Of a DNA stretch of 64,000 bases, positions 17,540-25,227 are shown piece after piece (positions within the stretch are counted from its first letter, which is position 1; every line of letters starts with the position of its first letter). This DNA comes from Niastella caeni (GTDB lineage Bacteria > Bacteroidota > Bacteroidia > Chitinophagales > Chitinophagaceae), in assembly GCF_004834005.1 (NCBI RefSeq), contig NZ_STFF01000007.1, positions 124,001 through 188,000 on the forward strand, written 5' to 3'. The notes under the pieces were generated by a model, which was given only the letters and a program-made list of their open reading frames with translations, made no database searches and had not been told where the DNA came from. The translations under genes and the position numbers were made by a program.

Positions 17540-18163
17540 ATGACTCCTGAAAGACGTGCCCGCCTGCTGGCTGTGTTAAATAAGCGGCAAAGTGATATTA
17601 CGGTGGTTTTGGAAAATGTTTTTGATCCGCACAATATATCGGCTGTAATGCGTACCTGTGATGCTGTTGGTGTACAGGAGGTATATGTATTGAACACTAA
17701 AATTCCCCGTCATAAGAAATGGGGCGCAAAAAGCAGCAGTAGTGCGGCCAAATGGCTTTCGGTGCACCAGTTTACAGATGCTGAAGCCTGTTTCAGGGCC
17801 TTGCGGCAGAAATATGACAGGATTTTAACTACCCACCTTAGCAGTGATGCCGTTAATTTGTACGAAATTGATTTTACGGGTCGCATTGCCCTGGTATTTG
17901 GAAATGAACATTCGGGCGTAAGCGATGAAATACGCGCCATGGCCGACGGTAATTTCATTATTCCGCAGGTAGGCATTATTAAATCGCTGAACATTTCAGT
18001 AGCCTGTGCCGTTACGTTGTATGAGGCGCAGCGGCAAAAAAAGCTGGCCGGGCATTATGATTCGTGCCGGTTACCGGAGGGGCAGCTGAATGAGTTGTTG
18101 GAGAAATGGGGATTTGAGGAAGAAATGGGAAATGAGGAATTAAAAATTAAGAATGAAGAATGA
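17540..18163 (+). CDS. TrmH-family RNA 2'-O-methyltransferase
   Basis: About 207 residues of the SPOUT superfamily. Motifs seen are 'NVFDPHNISAVMRTCDAVGV' (motif 1, Asn and Arg catalytic), 'GRIALVFGNEHSGVSDEI' (motif 2, SAM knot) and 'IPQVGIIKSLNISVACAVTLYEA' (motif 3, knot). The arrangement matches TrmH/SpoU tRNA guanosine-2'-O methyltransferases; tRNA G18 is the likely target but is not proven. I choose the ATG at 17540 because the upstream frame to a TTG at 17516 is repeat sequence. The C-terminal 'EEMGNEELKIKNEE' is encoded by a family B repeat and is probably a run-on tail. Confidence 0.88.
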   Translation: MTPERRARLLAVLNKRQSDITVVLENVFDPHNISAVMRTCDAVGVQEVYVLNTKIPRHKKWGAKSSSSAAKWLSVHQFTDAEACFRALRQKYDRILTTHLSSDAVNLYEIDFTGRIALVFGNEHSGVSDEIRAMADGNFIIPQVGIIKSLNISVACAVTLYEAQRQKKLAGHYDSCRLPEGQLNELLEKWGFEEEMGNEELKIKNEE

Positions 18164-18215
18164 GAAAGGGAAGAAGAAATAATGAATATTGAATATCCAA
18201 TGTAGAATGTCGAAG
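18115..18215. repeat. Family B repeat overlapping the TrmH 3' end
   Basis: GAAATGGGAAATGAGGAATT-type words start inside the coding sequence and pass through the stop codon into AATGAATATTGAATATCC. Orientation is the same as the gene. Confidence 0.65.
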
Positions 18216-18284
18216 TAGAAAGACATGGCTTACCTCGTTGCCTTTATGCCTCGTTACCTTGTTGCCTTTATTAATAAATCACAA

Positions 18285-18770
18285 ATGAAAAAAATATTCA
18301 TTACAGCCTGTTTAATATTACTAGCCACAGCGATCTTCTCCCAGACCATCAAAAAGGTAAAGATCACCGAAGTGGAAGAGTATATCAAGAACAGCGATCA
18401 CCCAATAGTGGTGAATTGCTGGGCTACCTGGTGCGCGCCTTGTGTTGAGGAAATACCTTATTTCATGGAAACCGTTAAAAAGTATAGCGAGCAAAAGGTA
18501 GAATTATTGCTGGTGAGCCTTGACTTTGCCAACTCTTATCCCAATAAGATCCTGGAAGTAATAAAAAAGCATCATTTCGATGCCACCTTCTTCTGGTTAA
18601 ATGAAACCAATGCCGATTATTTTTGTCCGAAGATCGATCCTAAATGGGATGGCACGTTACCATCTACTTTACTGGTGAATAATAAAACCGGCTTTCGTAA
18701 ATTTTTTGGCCGCCCCATGACCGACAGGCAAATTGAACTGGAGGTGGGAAGAATGACAGGAAGTAAATAA
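18285..18770 (+). CDS. TlpA-like periplasmic thioredoxin-fold protein
   Basis: About 161 residues from the ATG at 18285, which begins a signal peptide (MKKIFITACLILLATAIFSQ). The frame is open upstream to 18225, but that part lacks signal features and consists of CCTTGTTGCC-type repeats. The redox motif WCAPC is at 49-53 and the cis-Pro region is 'GTLPSTLLVNNKTG', both as in the TlpA/ResA family. The protein should act in the periplasm as a disulfide reductase, possibly for cytochrome c or envelope proteins; no such client gene is beside it. It has one extra Cys in the middle ('ADYFCPK'). Gene ends in a family B repeat. Confidence 0.88.
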   Translation: MKKIFITACLILLATAIFSQTIKKVKITEVEEYIKNSDHPIVVNCWATWCAPCVEEIPYFMETVKKYSEQKVELLLVSLDFANSYPNKILEVIKKHHFDATFFWLNETNADYFCPKIDPKWDGTLPSTLLVNNKTGFRKFFGRPMTDRQIELEVGRMTGSK

Positions 18771-18870
18771 TATCGAATATCGAATATTGAATATCGAATG
18801 TCGAATATCGAATGTCGAAGTTGGAAGAAATGAAGAAATGAAGAATGAGGAATGAGAAATGAAAAAGTGA
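18768..18870. repeat. Family B repeat downstream of the thioredoxin gene
   Basis: Tandem AATATCGAATATCGAATATTG with AATGTCGAAG variants, then GAAATGAAGAATGAGGAATG words. It starts at the stop codon of the preceding gene. The remainder of the gap to 19000 has a weak AAGCATC/GATGCTT hairpin (18871-18888). Confidence 0.7.
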
Positions 18871-18999
18871 AAGCATCGCCTGATGCTTCTTACTATAAAA
18901 AGAACATTGAGCATTCAGCGGTAAGCGTTTCGCGTTCTGCGTTAGGCGTTTTCTGAATACTCAATGTTCGATCTAAAACTCCGCACTATAATCCTGGAA

Positions 19000-19614
19000 T
19001 TATTTCAGGCTTTTATTAATGGCTTTTGCTGAATCAAGGTGCATTCTAAGCGTTGGTAATTTCTGCGATGCAAAAGTCTTCACATCGGGATCGGTACCGT
19101 TCTGTGCTGTTTTCTCAAATTCATCTACCACATCCTGATGATCATCGACCATCATTTTCATATAGGCTTTATCAAACGCTGCGCCATTCTTTTTGCTTAG
19201 ATCCTCTAAGTGGTCCTTATGTTTTCCCAGGTCACTCGGTAACGTTACATTCTTTTTACTGGCTATTGTTTTCAAATCATCATTGGCTGCGCTATGATCC
19301 CGTACCATCATTTCTGCAAAATTCTTTACGCGTGGGTTCATTGCTCTATCGTTGGCCAGTTTACTGATCTCAACTTCTGCCATACCACCCAGCGCCGCAT
19401 CATTTATAAACGTGCGGGTTTTGTCATCAACCGTACCCTGTGGGCTCGTGGCTGGATCAGTTGTCATATCACGATCGGAACGGGTATTGTCTGGCGCCTG
19501 ATTGATAGCGCCTACTGAATCTGCGTTTGTATTATCAGTTGTTGTTGGACTTTGACAGGCAAACATCGAAACCAGAGCAAATACCGCAAACGAAGAAAAA
19601 ATTGTTGTTTTCAT
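19000..19614 (-). CDS. DUF4142 lipoprotein
   Basis: A 204-residue protein with a lipoprotein signal (lipobox SMFAC, Cys20), a Thr/Asn/Asp-rich linker (about 22-62) and a helical DUF4142 domain. Recognisable segments are 'FINDAALGGMAEVEISKLANDRAMNPRVKNFAEMMVRDHSAAN' and 'HHQDVVDEFEKTAQNGTDPDVKTFASQKLPTLRMHLDSAK'-like motifs (here DDHQDVVDEF). This ferritin-like four-helix domain is widespread in Bacteroidota and Proteobacteria; its role is unknown, with stress association suggested in some species. Convergent with the thioredoxin gene. Confidence 0.87.
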   Translation of the reverse strand: MKTTIFSSFAVFALVSMFACQSPTTTDNTNADSVGAINQAPDNTRSDRDMTTDPATSPQGTVDDKTRTFINDAALGGMAEVEISKLANDRAMNPRVKNFAEMMVRDHSAANDDLKTIASKKNVTLPSDLGKHKDHLEDLSKKNGAAFDKAYMKMMVDDHQDVVDEFEKTAQNGTDPDVKTFASQKLPTLRMHLDSAKAINKSLK

Positions 19615-19821
19615 CTGACTTTATTTTGGTGTTTTTGTAAGAAAGCGGTAAAGGTTTTAAGAGGTTGATATATAGCAGCATTTTTTATGCCCTGACCAGG
19701 ATGGCCAACATATTGGGACATAATGTTAATGGTATATAAAACACATTGCCTGTTGTGGGGAGTAAAATCAACAGGGCAGAAGCTGGTTATTTAAAGGGGG
19801 TAACATTGAAACATGTTACAG

Positions 19822-19915
19822 TTGTAAGGCTATAAGCTGTAAGCCGTAAGCAAATACAGCTACACGCGGCACGCAAAAACAGCCGCAAGCTGAAAGCAGA
19901 AATACAGCTACAGGC
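19822..19915. repeat. Dispersed repeat family A, longest copy
   Basis: Two successive runs of TAAGCTGTAAGCCGTAAGC and CCGCAAGCTGAAAGC, each closed by AAATACAGCTACA. Same vocabulary as 11-84. Confidence 0.7.
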
Positions 19916-20054
19916 AAAGACAAAGAGGCAGCGAGGCAACAAGGTCCGCTTTCGCCAAGGCTTCAAAAGCAACGTGAATGCGATAAGCAGCAAATAGACA
20001 ATCTACAATTTACAATATGCAATGTGTTGCAATCTGCAATAAACAATCTACAAT

Positions 20055-20078
20055 AAAAAACCCCGACGTATCGGGGTT
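20055..20078 (-). terminator. Terminator of the redoxin gene, built on a CCCCGA...TCGGGG palindrome
   Basis: Minus strand: AACCCCGATACGTCGGGG followed by TTTTTT. The core is the same palindrome class as 25788-25803 and 59148-59173. Confidence 0.8.
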
Positions 20079-20111
20079 GTACAGATTTTAAAAACGGGAC
20101 TCTTATTGGTG

Positions 20112-20717
20112 TTATGAAATTCTCTTAATACTACAACCAACCGATTTAGATTGTTTAACCGATACTTCCTTTCCGGCGAGCGTTTCATTGATCGCTTCTT
20201 TTAAATGATTGCGTTTCACACTGGCTGCATCGGAAGGACTATCATCCATAGCGCCATGATATACCAGCTTTCCGGTTTTATCGAACAGAAAAACTTCTGG
20301 TGTACGTGTGGCTCCAAAGGCATCGGCCAACTCATTATTTTTATCTTCTGCATAATACCAGTTGTACCCTTGCCCTTTCGCATAGTCCTGCATGGCGTTT
20401 AATGACTCGGAACTTTTTCGGTTAGCTTCATTAGAATTCAATAAAACCACACCAATGCTTTTTTTAGCAGCAAACTGACAGATTTCCTTTGTACGGGCCT
20501 GATTGTTAATTACCACAGGGCAGGTATTACAACTAAACATTACCAGCAAACCGTTCTCTTTCATCGCGTCTTTCAATGTCACTTCCCTGCCGGAAATATC
20601 TTTTAACTTATTTTCTGTTTTCGGAATAGCGGAGCCCAATGGTAAAGGGTCTTCCATAGTAAATGATAAAACTACCATTGCGGGTAACAGCAATAAGCTG
20701 ATCAAAATTTTTTTCAT
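20112..20717 (-). CDS. Redoxin / AhpC-TSA-like thioredoxin-fold lipid-facing or periplasmic protein
   Basis: A 201-residue protein with a signal peptide (about 1-19) and a peroxiredoxin-like fold. The active-site region 'LLVMFSCNTCPVV' has a CxxC (CNTC) followed by Pro, as in redoxins of the 'CNxCP' subfamily. 'FGATRTPEVFLFDKTGKLVYHGAMDDSP' is the cis-Pro loop and following strand. The conserved C-terminal 'SVGCSIKR' adds a third Cys that could take part in catalysis. Function as a periplasmic thiol oxidoreductase or peroxidase is inferred. It stands alone, with its own terminator. Confidence 0.82.
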   Translation of the reverse strand: MKKILISLLLLPAMVVLSFTMEDPLPLGSAIPKTENKLKDISGREVTLKDAMKENGLLVMFSCNTCPVVINNQARTKEICQFAAKKSIGVVLLNSNEANRKSSESLNAMQDYAKGQGYNWYYAEDKNNELADAFGATRTPEVFLFDKTGKLVYHGAMDDSPSDAASVKRNHLKEAINETLAGKEVSVKQSKSVGCSIKRIS

Positions 20718-21079
20718 CTGACGTTTTTATTTGATGGTTAATACAAGGGCCGGAAGGAAATTTGCCTGTATAAGTTCTTTATAGTACGAAATGTCTATTA
20801 AAAATTTTTCGACGGAGCTTTCATAGCGTAGACCAGTATCGCAAACAGCTATGCAAAGTTTACTAAAAAATGACGGTTTTACCTACTACTTTCTGTTGAG
20901 CGGCTTTAAATTTTTATTAAAAAATAGTGAATATTTCTAATGTGAGAGAGGCATATTGCAAAATCACAAATCACAAGAACCAAATAAATTTCAAATCTCA
21001 AATAACAATGCTTTTGGAGTTTGGAACCTGGTTTTATTCTTTAGTTCCTGGTTTCTTGGTTCCTGGAATTTTTTCCTCA
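20718..21079. other. Intergenic spacer with AAATCACAAATCACAAG and GGAACCTGG repeats
   Basis: About 362 bp without a gene. From about 20957 it reads AAATCACAAATCACAAGAAC and CAAATCTCAAATAACAA, then GGAACCTGG...CCAGGAA-type inverted words (21022-21071). These resemble the other word-like intergenic repeats in the window. Confidence 0.55.
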
Positions 21080-22057
21080 TTAAACCCGATCATGAAAAAT
21101 AAGATCATCACTCGTATTGTGTACTTGTTTCTGCCGTTCTTCCGACATGGCTTTTATAGAGTGAATACTTACATTAAGCTCATATCCAATGAGCAGCACC
21201 AACGAATTAATATAAATAATGATCATTAACACAATGATGGTACCTATTGATCCGTACAGCGCATTGTACTTTCCGAAATTGTTAACAAAGATGGAAAACC
21301 CAAGGGTGGTAAGGATGCTTAAAAAAGTAGCCAGGATAGATCCCGGAGATATCAGCTTCCATCGTTTTTGTATAGCCGGGGCGTATTTATAAATGAAAGC
21401 GATGGCATAAAATATGAGGCTTACGAGGAACAACCACCTGAAGATGCCGATAACGGTTAGTACAAATACACTTTTTATACCCAGCAGTTTCAATACCGTG
21501 CTTTGCAGTATCAGTAATAACACACAACCCAGTATCAACCCCATTATGATAATAGTGAGCTTGATGGCTATAAGTCGGGTATTCAGTCCCGTTCTTTTTT
21601 CAAAGCCTATGTAATTCTTGTTGAATGAACGCATGAGGCCCATCATTCCATTAGAAGCAAAAAAGATAAGCAACAAAAAGCCGAACGATAACAGGGCAAT
21701 GTGATCATCCTTGAAGAAGCTGTCTACAAAACTGATAATTCCCTTATTGTAGGTATCTGCCGGTATAATATCGCGTATTATGGAATGCAACTGGCGTTTT
21801 ACCTGTCCCCGGCGAATAAAAGGCAATTGCGGTATCAACGTGAACAGGAACAAACACGAGGGCGGAATAGACATGATAAAATTATAGGATATGGCCGAGG
21901 CTCTCTCGGTTAATCCCACCCGGCGTACCTGCTCTTTAAAAAACATGATCACATCGTACAGGGGTACGCCGTCAAATCCGGGCAATATTATTTTCTTACT
22001 TTTTTCTGAAAAAAAGCGGATAGGGGGTGAGTTTGATATGATGCGTTCTACGTTCAT
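21080..22057 (-). CDS. YihY/BrkB-family inner-membrane protein
   Basis: A 325-residue protein with about six hydrophobic helices and the YihY/virulence-factor-BrkB signatures 'RRVGLTERASAISYNFIMSIPPSCLFLFTLIP', 'YKYAPAIQKRWKLISPGSILATFLSILTTLGFSIFVNNFGKYNALYGSIGTIIVLMIIIYINSLVLLIGYELN'. The family was once thought to be RNase BN; that assignment was withdrawn and the role is unknown, with transport suggested. Its ATG overlaps the mltG stop by 4 bp (ATGA), so the two are translationally coupled. The overlap is unusual enough to suggest a shared envelope function. Confidence 0.9.
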   Translation of the reverse strand: MNVERIISNSPPIRFFSEKSKKIILPGFDGVPLYDVIMFFKEQVRRVGLTERASAISYNFIMSIPPSCLFLFTLIPQLPFIRRGQVKRQLHSIIRDIIPADTYNKGIISFVDSFFKDDHIALLSFGFLLLIFFASNGMMGLMRSFNKNYIGFEKRTGLNTRLIAIKLTIIIMGLILGCVLLLILQSTVLKLLGIKSVFVLTVIGIFRWLFLVSLIFYAIAFIYKYAPAIQKRWKLISPGSILATFLSILTTLGFSIFVNNFGKYNALYGSIGTIIVLMIIIYINSLVLLIGYELNVSIHSIKAMSEERQKQVHNTSDDLIFHDRV

Positions 22058-23109
22058 TTAGGCGTTTCTATATCGTCTTGTGCGGCTGCTCTTTTCTGTT
22101 GTTCTATGTCCTGTGCTTTCTGAAATTCCTTCGCTTTTACCAGGTGTTGCTCATATGTTTCACTAAACACGTGATGTCCTGAAAAATCACTTTTGGCTAC
22201 AAAATAAAGATAATTTGTTTGCGGCGATTGTAAAACTGCATCGAGTGTTTGCAGGGAAGGCGTACAAATAGGACCGGGCGGCAACCCTGCATTCATATAG
22301 GTATTATAGGGCGATTCAACTGTAAGGTATTTCAGATAAATGCGCTTCAGCGTGAAATCGCGCATGGCGAATTTGATGGTAGGGTCGGCCTGCAATTTCA
22401 TTCCCTTGCGAAAGCGGTTCAGGTATACACTGGCAATAGTGTCTTTTTCGTCAAGTGCAGTGGTTTCTTCTTCTACAATGGAAGCCAGCGTATAGGCCAT
22501 AGCGGGTGTAAGCCCCAGGTTACGCGCCTGCTGGCGGCGTTCTTCCGTCCACACTTTTTTGTATTCGGTGTAAAACTTATCAAAGATGGTATTCAACGAC
22601 GCATTCCAGAAATAGGTATACGTATTGGGATATATCATGGCCATTACCGTATTGGAATCGAACCCGAATGGCTGCAGGGAATCGGCGTTGGATAAATAAT
22701 TTATAACGTCGGCTGAATCTATTTCCATTTTACGGCCCAGGAACCCGGCCAGGTTTTCTTTGGTGCGCAGCTTGGTGATGATGAGTTTTACCGGCGCCTG
22801 GGTGCCGTTACGTAAAAGGCGCGCAATATCCATCAGGCTCATGCCCTGCTTTAATTCGTACCGTCCGGCTTTGAGCTTTTCCGATACGTCCCACCTGGTG
22901 GCCAGTAGATCAAGGGCAGTGGGGTTCTTTACCAGGTTGCTGTCATGAAATGATTTTGAAACCTCGGGCCAGGTGGCATGACCGGTTCGAATGTAGAGGT
23001 ATTTAGATTTCTCGGGAAATGCGGTATTGGCAGTAAAAAACTGCCAGCCGGCATAGGTACCTGCCAGCACTACTATAATCAGAACGCTTATGACCAGTTT
23101 TCTGAACAT
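22054..23109 (-). CDS. mltG: Endolytic murein transglycosylase
   Basis: A 351-residue single-pass inner-membrane protein (helix about 5-25) with a LysM-like segment and the YceG/MltG catalytic domain. Key motif 'YTLASIVEEETTALDEKDTIASVYLNRF' holds the catalytic Glu of the 'SIVExE' signature. It is followed by 'LQADPTIKFAM', 'SPYNTYMNAGLPPGPICTPSLQTLDAVL' and 'YLYFVAKSDFSGHHVFSETYEQH', all typical. MltG cleaves nascent peptidoglycan and is thought to set glycan-strand length at the elongation site. First gene of a two-gene unit with yihY. The upstream gap contains a repeat and the secG terminator. Confidence 0.95.
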   Translation of the reverse strand: MFRKLVISVLIIVVLAGTYAGWQFFTANTAFPEKSKYLYIRTGHATWPEVSKSFHDSNLVKNPTALDLLATRWDVSEKLKAGRYELKQGMSLMDIARLLRNGTQAPVKLIITKLRTKENLAGFLGRKMEIDSADVINYLSNADSLQPFGFDSNTVMAMIYPNTYTYFWNASLNTIFDKFYTEYKKVWTEERRQQARNLGLTPAMAYTLASIVEEETTALDEKDTIASVYLNRFRKGMKLQADPTIKFAMRDFTLKRIYLKYLTVESPYNTYMNAGLPPGPICTPSLQTLDAVLQSPQTNYLYFVAKSDFSGHHVFSETYEQHLVKAKEFQKAQDIEQQKRAAAQDDIETPK

Positions 23110-23182
23110 GGGATATAGATTAATTTATTTTCATCCATTGCTTCTTTTCCTGTTCGTATTGTGCAAGAACTATGCTAATTAA

Positions 23183-23255
23183 GCTACAAGCTTCAAGCCG
23201 CAAGCTCCAAGCCGAAAGCAAAAGGCAAAAAGCCAAAAGCAAATACACTGCAACT
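23183..23255. repeat. Dispersed repeat family A copy
   Basis: AAGCTACAAGCTTCAAGCCG, CAAGCTCCAAGCCGAAAGC and AAAAGCCAAAAGCAAATACA words in succession. It lies between secG and mltG. Confidence 0.7.
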
Positions 23256-23282
23256 GCCGATACCGGCCTAAAATAAATAAAA

Positions 23283-23308
23283 AACCCTGTCTCTAAAAAG
23301 ACAGGGTT
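23283..23308 (-). terminator. Rho-independent terminator of the miaB-secG block
   Basis: Minus strand: AACCCTGTCT, six-nt loop, AGACAGGGTT, then TTTTTATTT. A perfect 10-bp stem about 22 bp after the secG stop. Confidence 0.88.
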
Positions 23309-23330
23309 CAGCTATTTTTTTACAATATAA

Positions 23331-23657
23331 TTATTTCGCTGGAGGCGTTGATTGTAAAGGTGAGCCACTGGCAGGAGCGGGGGCTGATGTTGCCGGACGT
23401 GCATTTACCGGATCGCGACCGCTGCTTTTACCCTCTGGGATAAAAAACGCCGAAAACAAGCATAACAGGGCAATTGCAATCGCCATTACCCAGGTACCTT
23501 TTTCCAGTACATCGGTGGTTTGTTTTACGCCCATGAACTGGGTATTGAAACCGGCAATATTACCGGCCAATCCGCCGCCTTTGGGATTCTGGATCAAAAT
23601 AAACAACCCGATGGCCACGCTAGCTATTATAATTAGTACCAGGAACAAAATCGTCAT
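23331..23657 (-). CDS. secG: Preprotein translocase subunit SecG
   Basis: A 108-residue protein with two hydrophobic helices (about 3-22 and 52-73) joined by a loop 'NPKGGGLAGNIAGFNTQFMGVKQTTDVLEKGTW', the SecG hallmark (the GGGL-x-n-F-G-like segment). The C-terminal Ala/Pro/Ser-rich tail is longer than in E. coli. It forms the SecYEG channel together with SecY and SecE, encoded elsewhere. It is the last gene of a minus-strand operon, 1 bp after the upstream stop, and is followed by a strong terminator. Confidence 0.93.
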   Translation of the reverse strand: MTILFLVLIIIASVAIGLFILIQNPKGGGLAGNIAGFNTQFMGVKQTTDVLEKGTWVMAIAIALLCLFSAFFIPEGKSSGRDPVNARPATSAPAPASGSPLQSTPPAK

Positions 23658-23658
23658 G

Positions 23659-25218
23659 TCACTGTGCTTTTAATTGTTCAATTCTGCCCGCAAAATAAGG
23701 GCTTTTGGCGGGATTAAGCAAACTTAATTTCTCGTATACCCGTATAGCTTTGTCGGCATTTCCCTGTTTGGCCCATACTTCGGCCATTGCCTCGGTCAGT
23801 ATTTCTTTTTCCTCAACAGAATGTTCGGCTATACGTTGTATACTTTGGTTGGTAACCTCGTCTAACGAAGTATTGGATTCCAACGGACCAATGCGTTTCA
23901 TACTGCGCAGCCAGTCGGTAAAGCTTTTCAATTGTTTACCCATCTTGTCCTTAAAGTCAGCCTGGCCCAGCTTAATGCCCTGGGAAGCAAAATAATCGAT
24001 GGTGTGGTACGACTCAAAGATCGGTTCGCCCAGGTCAACGGCCGTTTTGTCGGGCCTTCCCCCGGCCCCCTCCAGTGGAAGGGGAGTTGGTTGTGCTGGC
24101 TGAGTTTGAACTACTTCGGGTTCGGCCTGAACCGGTGCTTCGGTAACAGTATCCGTTGATGGTCTGTCGGTTGTATTGTCAACCACTTCTTCAGTGGTAG
24201 CAGGCTGTTCAGTTTCTGCGGTAAACCGGGCCTGTTCTTCTGCAGCAACGGTTTCTGTAACCTGCACAACAGGTTCTTCTTCAGTTGCTTGCTCCGTGGT
24301 TGCTGTTACCTCGGTTTCAGCTACTTCAGTTATAACTTCAACTGGTGGCGCTTCTTCCACTGCCGGTACAATGTCATCGATCTCTTCATTGGCCAAAGCT
24401 ATTTCCTGAGCAGTTACGTCCACTGCCGGAACAATTTCATCCGCTTCTTCTTTTACCACAACGGCTTCTGTGCCCCTGGTTTCCTGTTCGGGAACTTCCG
24501 CTACACTTGCTGCCGGCGTCAATACTTCTTCGGTAATACTTACCGCATTTACGGCCGCTTCTTTGGCTGCACTGTCTTCGGCCAACTGGCTGCTTTCTGC
24601 AATGGCTACTGCCGAAGCTGTTTCTGTTGCTGCGCTGGCTTCCTCCTGAACGGGGGCGGTATTGGCCTGTTCTGGTTCTGGTGTATGTTCAACCAGCGAG
24701 CCGTCTTCATTTACTTTCAGGCCGTTCTCCTGTTCTGCTGCAGCGGTTTCTTCGGATGCAGTTTGCACAGCTGCCGGTTGTATATTTTGTTCAGCCGGTT
24801 CTGCTACTGCAGCCGCACTGGTTTCTGTAACTGGTGTTTCCTGCTCTTTATTTTCTTCTGGTTGTACTGCTGGTTTGGTGCTGATGATGGCGGGCGCCGT
24901 TTTCGGCATTTGTACCACGATCCTGAATCCTGGTTGTTGGGCAGGTTCTTCTGCTTTTACCGGCAGGGCAGGAGCTTCCTCTTTATGATCTAGTTGCCAG
25001 CGTAGCCACAATGCATTGTGAAAGTACAGGGAAGCCTGTTCGCCCTGGTCGTAATGATTATAGGATCCGCTGTCTTTCAGCTTTTTGGCGTATAAGAATT
25101 GACCAACAGCTGCAAAAGGATAATCTTCAGTGAACTGTTTCAGTTCCTGTACTGTTACCTGCTCAAAAGAGTCTTTATCAAAAATATGTTTTACCAGCGT
25201 TTGAATGTGATATTGCAT
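23659..25218 (-). CDS. Large low-complexity protein in the lptE-secG operon (TPR-like C-terminus)
   Basis: 519 residues. The N-terminal about 85 residues ('HIQTLVKHIFDKDSFEQVTVQELKQFTEDYPFAAVGQFLYAKKL') are helical, and the C-terminal about 110 residues ('ADKAIRVYEKLSLLNPAKSPYFAGRIEQL') contain at least one TPR-like hairpin. In between lie about 300 residues of Glu/Ala/Val/Thr-rich low complexity, probably disordered. No signal peptide, so cytoplasmic. Near residues 378-390 is the sequence TPLPLEGAGGRPDK, encoded by a GC-rich repeat (24052-24086) inserted in frame. The gene lies 1 bp before secG and 9 bp after lptE. Homologues may sit at this place in related genomes; role unknown. Confidence 0.8.
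   Translation of the reverse strand: MQYHIQTLVKHIFDKDSFEQVTVQELKQFTEDYPFAAVGQFLYAKKLKDSGSYNHYDQGEQASLYFHNALWLRWQLDHKEEAPALPVKAEEPAQQPGFRIVVQMPKTAPAIISTKPAVQPEENKEQETPVTETSAAAVAEPAEQNIQPAAVQTASEETAAAEQENGLKVNEDGSLVEHTPEPEQANTAPVQEEASAATETASAVAIAESSQLAEDSAAKEAAVNAVSITEEVLTPAASVAEVPEQETRGTEAVVVKEEADEIVPAVDVTAQEIALANEEIDDIVPAVEEAPPVEVITEVAETEVTATTEQATEEEPVVQVTETVAAEEQARFTAETEQPATTEEVVDNTTDRPSTDTVTEAPVQAEPEVVQTQPAQPTPLPLEGAGGRPDKTAVDLGEPIFESYHTIDYFASQGIKLGQADFKDKMGKQLKSFTDWLRSMKRIGPLESNTSLDEVTNQSIQRIAEHSVEEKEILTEAMAEVWAKQGNADKAIRVYEKLSLLNPAKSPYFAGRIEQLKAQ
24052..24086 (-). repeat. GC-rich repeat family G inside a coding sequence
   Basis: On the minus strand CTCCCCTTCCACTGGAGGGG continues into GCCGGGGGAAGG. 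It shares CTCCCC...AGGGGGCCGGGGG with the element at 212-238. It is translated in frame as PLPLEGAGGR. Confidence 0.6.
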
Positions 25219-25227
25219 GTAACCAGC

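Larger units (their letters stand above)
19615..20111. other. Intergenic spacer filled with repeats
   Basis: About 497 bp without a gene; a 68-codon frame at 19787-19993 is repeat-derived. It holds the DUF4142 promoter region, a long family A repeat (19822-19915), GAGGCAGCGAGGCAACAAGG words (about 19924-19950, the complement of those at 18230-18268), AATCTACAAT words, and the terminator of the next gene. Confidence 0.6.

Noticed and set aside
18225..18284. Upstream ATG for the TlpA-like protein
   Set aside because: The extension would precede the signal peptide and is made of CCTTGTTGCC repeats; the ATG at 18285 gives a normal signal peptide.
19787..19993. 68-codon Cys-rich minus-strand frame
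   Set aside because: It is a translation of family A and GAGGCAGCGAGG repeats, not of a gene.
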